From the NCBI RefSeq assembly GCF_006442965.1, contig NZ_VFWX01000005.1, positions 62,001-126,000 on the forward strand: a stretch of 64,000 bases of DNA. Direction: 5' to 3'. Positions 60,322 to 64,000 of the stretch are shown piece after piece. A program made the position numbers and the translations under genes. A model generated the notes under the pieces. The model was not told where the DNA came from and did no database searches. It saw only the letters and a program-made list of their open reading frames with translations. This DNA comes from Mesorhizobium sp. CU3. GTDB taxonomy: Bacteria; Pseudomonadota; Alphaproteobacteria; Rhizobiales; Rhizobiaceae. Position 1 is the stretch's first letter; every line of letters starts with the position of its first letter.

Positions 60322-61824
60322 GTGAACGAGAGAACCGTGCCGCCGATCAGCGCGGCGGCCGCCGCATTCCTGTCGCGTCCGCAGCGGCCCTTCATCAACG
60401 GTCGATTTGTCGAAGGTCTTGCTGGCGACGGGCTTCCGGTCGACGATTCCGCGTCGGGCGAGATCGTCGCCCATGTGCCGGAGAGCGGCCCCGAACTGGT
60501 CGACCAGGCGGTGCGCGCGGCGCGCGCCGCGCTCGAGGGGCCATGGGCCTCGATGCGACCTGTCGATCGTCAGAACCTGATGCTGAAGCTTGCCGATGCC
60601 GTCGAGGCAGACGCCGATCTCCTGGCCGAGATCGAGAGCATCGAGAACGGCAAGTCGCTGGGTGTCGCCCGCATGCTCAGCGCCGGCGGCACAGTCGACT
60701 GGCTGCGCTATTACGCCGGCTGGGCGACTAAGATCGAAGGTTCTACCCTTCAGGTTTCGATCCCCGTGCCGCCTGGCGCCAAGCATCACGCGATGACGGT
60801 GATGGAGCCGGTCGGCGTCGTCGGCGCCATCGTGCCATGGAATTTTCCGCTGCTGATAGGCATATGGAAGATCGCACCGGCGCTGGCCTGCGGCTGCACT
60901 ATCGTCTTGAAGCCGCCGCAGGAGACGCCGCTCGGCCTGCTCAGGCTCGCCGAGCTGATCGAGGCCGTCGGCTTCCCGCCCGGCGTCGTCAACATCGTCA
61001 CCGGCAGCGGCAGCATCACCGGCGAGGCGCTGATCCGCCATCCCGGTGTCGACAAGCTGACCTTCACCGGCTCGACGGAGGTGGGAAAGCGCGTCGGCCA
61101 TGCCGCGGTCGATCGTGTCGCGCGGTTCACGCTGGAGCTCGGCTCCAAGTCGCCGATGATCCTGCTCGCCGACATGGAGGACGGCATCGAGCCGCTGCTT
61201 GCCGGGCTGGGCATGTTCTTCAACCAGGGCCAGGTCTGCACTTCCGCCGCGCGGTTGCTGATCGAGAAATCGATCTATGACCGCACGCTGGCGCGGCTAG
61301 CCGAGATCGCCGACGGCATGACGATGGGGGCGGGCCGCGATGCCGAGGCCCAGATCAATCCGCTGGTCTCCGCAAAACATCGCAACAGCGTGCAAGGTTT
61401 TGTCGAGCGCAGCTTGGCAGCGGGTGTCGAACGCGTCAGCGGGGCGCGCGCCGTGCCGACCAAGGGCCATTATGTGGCGCCGACTATCCTGCACCACGTC
61501 AAGCCGGAGATGGAGATCGTGCGCGAGGAGGTGTTCGGCCCGGTGGTGGCGGCGATGCCGGTCGCCGACCTCGACGAGGCGATCCGCATCGCCAACGACA
61601 CGCGCTACGGCCTGTCCGCCTCGATCTGGACGCGCGACATGGGCAGGGCGATGACGGCCATCCACGGCCTCAAGGCTGGTACGGTCTGGGTGAACTCGCA
61701 CAACACGCTCGACCCGGCAGCGCCCTTCGGCGGCTTCAAGCAATCGGGCATCGGCCGCGAGCACGGCCGCGCGGCCATCGAGAGCTATCTCGAGACCAAG
61801 ACCGCCATCATGCGCTACGCCTGA
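60322..61824 (+). CDS. NAD(P)-dependent aldehyde dehydrogenase
   Basis: A 500-residue ALDH-superfamily enzyme that oxidises an aldehyde to the acid. The catalytic cysteine is in NQGQVCTSAARL, the general-base glutamate in FTLELGSKSP, the cofactor motif is FTGSTEVGKRVG, and PWNFPLLIGIWKIAPALACGCTIVLKP matches the family. The GTG start has AGGAGG 6 bases upstream. It is followed after 4 bases by a GMC oxidoreductase, so the pair likely converts an alcohol to an aldehyde and then to an acid. Confidence 0.92.
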   Translation: MNERTVPPISAAAAAFLSRPQRPFINGRFVEGLAGDGLPVDDSASGEIVAHVPESGPELVDQAVRAARAALEGPWASMRPVDRQNLMLKLADAVEADADLLAEIESIENGKSLGVARMLSAGGTVDWLRYYAGWATKIEGSTLQVSIPVPPGAKHHAMTVMEPVGVVGAIVPWNFPLLIGIWKIAPALACGCTIVLKPPQETPLGLLRLAELIEAVGFPPGVVNIVTGSGSITGEALIRHPGVDKLTFTGSTEVGKRVGHAAVDRVARFTLELGSKSPMILLADMEDGIEPLLAGLGMFFNQGQVCTSAARLLIEKSIYDRTLARLAEIADGMTMGAGRDAEAQINPLVSAKHRNSVQGFVERSLAAGVERVSGARAVPTKGHYVAPTILHHVKPEMEIVREEVFGPVVAAMPVADLDEAIRIANDTRYGLSASIWTRDMGRAMTAIHGLKAGTVWVNSHNTLDPAAPFGGFKQSGIGREHGRAAIESYLETKTAIMRYA

Positions 61825-61828
61825 CCAG

Positions 61829-63418
61829 ATGACAGAGACTTACGATTACATCGTCGCCGGAGCCGGCTCGGCGGGCTGCACGGTCGCAAGCCGGCTGGTC
61901 GCCGCGGGGAAACGCGTGCTGGTCGTCGAGGCCGGACCGGCCGACAACACGCGTTTCATCGATATGCCGGCCACCTTCGCCAAGGTGATCGGGACGGCGC
62001 GCAGCTGGATCTACCAGTCGGAGCCGGAGCCGAGCGTCGGCGGCCGCTCGCTGCCGATCCCGCAAGGGCGCACGCTGGGCGGCGGCTCCTCGATCAACGC
62101 CATGCTCTATGTCCGGGGCCAGGCGGAAGACTATGACAGCTGGCGCGATCTCGGCTGTCCCGGTTGGGGCTGGGACGAGGTGCTGCCGATCTACAAGCGG
62201 CTCGAGCGCAACGAGCGCCTCGCCGGCGAACGGCACGGCACCGACGGTCCGCTGCCGGTCTCGGATCCGCGCTACCGGCATCCGCTGTCGCTCGCTTATG
62301 TGCGCGCCGCGCAGCAGGCGGGCTACCGCTTCAACGACGACTTCAACGGCGAGCGCCAGGAAGGCGTCGGCTTCTACCAGACGACGACAGGCAACGGCGA
62401 AAGGCAGTCGGCGGCGAAAGTGTTCCTGCGGCCGCTCATCGGCAATGCCAACCTAACCGTGGTAACCGATGCGCTGGTGACGGGCGTGACGCTGGAGAAC
62501 GGCGCGGCGACCGGCCTGTCCTATTCGACGCCGGATGGGCAAACCCACACGGCTTCGGCGAAGGCCGAAGTGATCCTAGCCGCCGGCGCGCTGGCGACGC
62601 CGAAGCTGATGATGCTGTCCGGCCTCGGGCCGGCCGCGCATCTCGCCGAAATGGGTATTCCCGTCATCCGCGACATGCAGGCGGTCGGTCAGGACCTGCA
62701 GGATCATGTCGCGGCCCCGCTCTACGCGCTGACCCGCAAGCCGATCTCGCTGCTCGGCGAGGATCGCGGCTTGAAGGCGCTGCGGCACGGCATCGAGTAT
62801 CTTTTGTTCCATCGCGGCCTGCTTGCCTCCAACGTGGTCGAGAGCGGCGGCTTCTTCGACACCGACGGCGACGGCCGGCCCGACATCCAGTTCCACGTGC
62901 TGCCAGTGATGATCGAGAATGCCGAGCACGGTTCGGTCGAGCGTCACGGCATGGAGCTGAACCCCTGCGTGCTTAGGCCGAAGTCGCGCGGCTCGGTTAA
63001 GCTGCGCTCGCGAAATGCAAGCGACCCGATCCGCTTCACCACCGGCTTCCTGTCTCATGCCGACGACCTTGCCCTGCTGCTCGCCGGCATGAAGGTGGCG
63101 CGCGCCATAGTCCGTCAGCCGGCGCTGCGCGAGGTGGTCGCCGAAGAGCTTGCGCCCGGCAAGGCCGACGACCTAGGCGACGACGCGATCGTCGCTCACA
63201 TCATCCGTCACGCCAAGACCGTCTACCACCCTTGCGGCACCTGCCGGATGGGAACGGACGAGGCTGCGGTTGTCGATCCGCAGCTTCGCGTGCGCGGCGT
63301 GCCACGCCTGCGCATCGCCGACGCCTCGATCATGCCGCGGCTCACCAGCGGCAACACCAACGCGCCGGCGATCATGATCGGCGACCGCTGCGCGGATTTC
63401 ATCCTGGGGACCCGTTGA
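61829..63418 (+). CDS. GMC-family FAD-dependent alcohol oxidoreductase (choline dehydrogenase-like)
   Basis: A 529-residue GMC flavoprotein. The FAD dinucleotide motif is VAGAGSAGCTVASRL at residues 9-23, the GMC signature GRTLGGGSSINAMLYVRG, and the C-terminal active-site region YHPCGTCRMG ... TSGNTNAPAIMIGDR. It dehydrogenates primary or secondary alcohols; choline, PEG or aryl alcohols are known family substrates, but here the substrate is open. Translationally close to the upstream aldehyde dehydrogenase. Its stop is 2 bases from the stop of the convergent aldehyde dehydrogenase gene. Confidence 0.9.
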   Translation: MTETYDYIVAGAGSAGCTVASRLVAAGKRVLVVEAGPADNTRFIDMPATFAKVIGTARSWIYQSEPEPSVGGRSLPIPQGRTLGGGSSINAMLYVRGQAEDYDSWRDLGCPGWGWDEVLPIYKRLERNERLAGERHGTDGPLPVSDPRYRHPLSLAYVRAAQQAGYRFNDDFNGERQEGVGFYQTTTGNGERQSAAKVFLRPLIGNANLTVVTDALVTGVTLENGAATGLSYSTPDGQTHTASAKAEVILAAGALATPKLMMLSGLGPAAHLAEMGIPVIRDMQAVGQDLQDHVAAPLYALTRKPISLLGEDRGLKALRHGIEYLLFHRGLLASNVVESGGFFDTDGDGRPDIQFHVLPVMIENAEHGSVERHGMELNPCVLRPKSRGSVKLRSRNASDPIRFTTGFLSHADDLALLLAGMKVARAIVRQPALREVVAEELAPGKADDLGDDAIVAHIIRHAKTVYHPCGTCRMGTDEAAVVDPQLRVRGVPRLRIADASIMPRLTSGNTNAPAIMIGDRCADFILGTR

Positions 63419-63420
63419 GG

Positions 63421-64000
63421 TCAGCCGAGATTGATCCAAGCCGTCTTGAGGTCGGTGTATTTCTCGATCGCGTGTAGCGACTTGTCGCGGCCGAAGCCGG
63501 ACTGCTTGAAGCCGCCGAGCGGCACGGTGATGTCGGCGCCGCCATAGGTGTTGACATGGACGACCCCGGCATTGATAGCGCGGACCATGCGGTGCGCGGT
63601 CGACAGGTTCGAGGTCCACACCGCTGACGCGAGCCCATAGACAGTGGCGTTGGCAAGACGCACAGCTTCCTCCTCGGTCTCGAAGCGCATGACGCCGAGC
63701 ACCGGCCCGAACACTTCCTCGCGGGCCAGTTGCATGGTCTCGGTCACGTTGTCGAAAATGGTCGGCGCCATATAGCTGCCGCCGGTATCGGTGAGGATGC
63801 GTTCGCCGCCGGTGACGAGACGGGCGCCCTCCTCCGAGGCCTTGGCGACGAAGCCGAGATTCTTGGTCAATTGTTCGGCGCTCGACACCGCGCCGACATC
63901 GGAGCCGAGATCGAGCGGGTCGCCGACCTTGAGCTTCGTCGTCGCCTTGAGCAACTCGTCCATGAAGCGGTCGTAGACCGGGGCCTGGACCAGCAGCCGC
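63421..64000 (-). CDS. Aldehyde dehydrogenase, 3' part (gene continues past the window)
   Basis: The C-terminal 192 residues of an ALDH-superfamily enzyme; the frame remains open at base 64000. Visible are REEVFGPVLGVMRFETEEEAVRLAN, FGLA-type YGLASAVWTSNLSTAHRMVRAINAGVVHVNTYG and PLGGFKQSGFGRDKSLHAIEKYTDLKTAWINLG. The latter resembles gamma-glutamyl-gamma-aminobutyraldehyde and betaine aldehyde dehydrogenases. The catalytic cysteine lies outside the window. It converges with the GMC gene and differs from the ALDH at 60322 in sequence, so it is a different subfamily. Confidence 0.9.
   Translation of the reverse strand, partial: RLLVQAPVYDRFMDELLKATTKLKVGDPLDLGSDVGAVSSAEQLTKNLGFVAKASEEGARLVTGGERILTDTGGSYMAPTIFDNVTETMQLAREEVFGPVLGVMRFETEEEAVRLANATVYGLASAVWTSNLSTAHRMVRAINAGVVHVNTYGGADITVPLGGFKQSGFGRDKSLHAIEKYTDLKTAWINLG

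Overview
The window is GC-rich, densely coded chromosomal DNA that looks like an alphaproteobacterium of the Rhizobiales, most likely Mesorhizobium or a close relative. This rests on the gene content (sarcosine oxidase, many ABC importers, a RibH2-type lumazine synthase behind an FMN riboswitch, a DUF1127 small protein) and on several families of dispersed palindromic repeats of the kind common in rhizobial intergenic DNA. The genus is an inference; no rRNA or other marker gene is present. I see no tRNA, rRNA, CRISPR array, IS element or prophage.

Layout. 1-7.9 kb: C1/amine catabolism, with the 3' part of sarcosine oxidase alpha (soxA), soxG, a DUF1989-GcvT fusion and an amino-acid permease ended by a clear terminator. 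7.9-16.7 kb, minus strand: an FMN-dependent monooxygenase, a tetR-adaptor-RND efflux operon with a striking concentric palindrome in front of tetR, and an acyl-CoA ligase. 16.9-31.8 kb: a sugar-phosphate regulator (SorC type), a class II aldolase fused to a short-chain dehydrogenase, a ribose-type ABC importer, methylthioribose kinase (mtnK) and methylthioribose-1-phosphate isomerase (mtnA), with a D-Ala-D-Ala ligase, a winged-helix/TPR regulator and a DUF1127 protein between them; then an FMN riboswitch with ribH2, and a class II fructose-bisphosphate aldolase. Importer, kinase, isomerase and aldolase together suggest uptake of a 5-modified ribose and its cleavage to DHAP plus an aldehyde (a DHAP-shunt type salvage route).

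31.9-39.2 kb: a tightly packed five-gene minus-strand cassette encoding SWIM zinc finger, DUF5691, MoxR-type AAA+ ATPase, DUF5682 and VWA proteins. It is the best candidate for an uncharacterised system: a MoxR/VWA chaperone pair with a possible TIKI/TraB-like enzyme and a zinc-finger protein. 39.3-43.2 kb: two SDRs and a class III aminotransferase divergent from an IclR regulator. 43.3-47.1 kb: a three-domain MFS-PlsC-acyl-ACP synthetase behind three operator-like repeats. 47.2-51.6 kb: an AraC regulator, a GGDEF-EAL protein and a divergent methyltransferase.

51.7-58.4 kb, minus strand: one long operon, SDR - MoaF-like - SnoaL-like - branched-chain-type ABC importer (binding protein, LivG, LivF, LivH, LivM). 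Its last gene reads into a dispersed repeat, which supplies the stop codon. 58.5-60.1 kb: YceI protein and a multi-pass membrane protein. 60.3-64 kb: an aldehyde dehydrogenase/GMC oxidoreductase pair and, convergent to it, the 3' part of another aldehyde dehydrogenase that leaves the window. A 44-bp box (40/44 identical) lies about 75-80 bp upstream of both the SDR-moaF-liv operon and the membrane protein-yceI operon.
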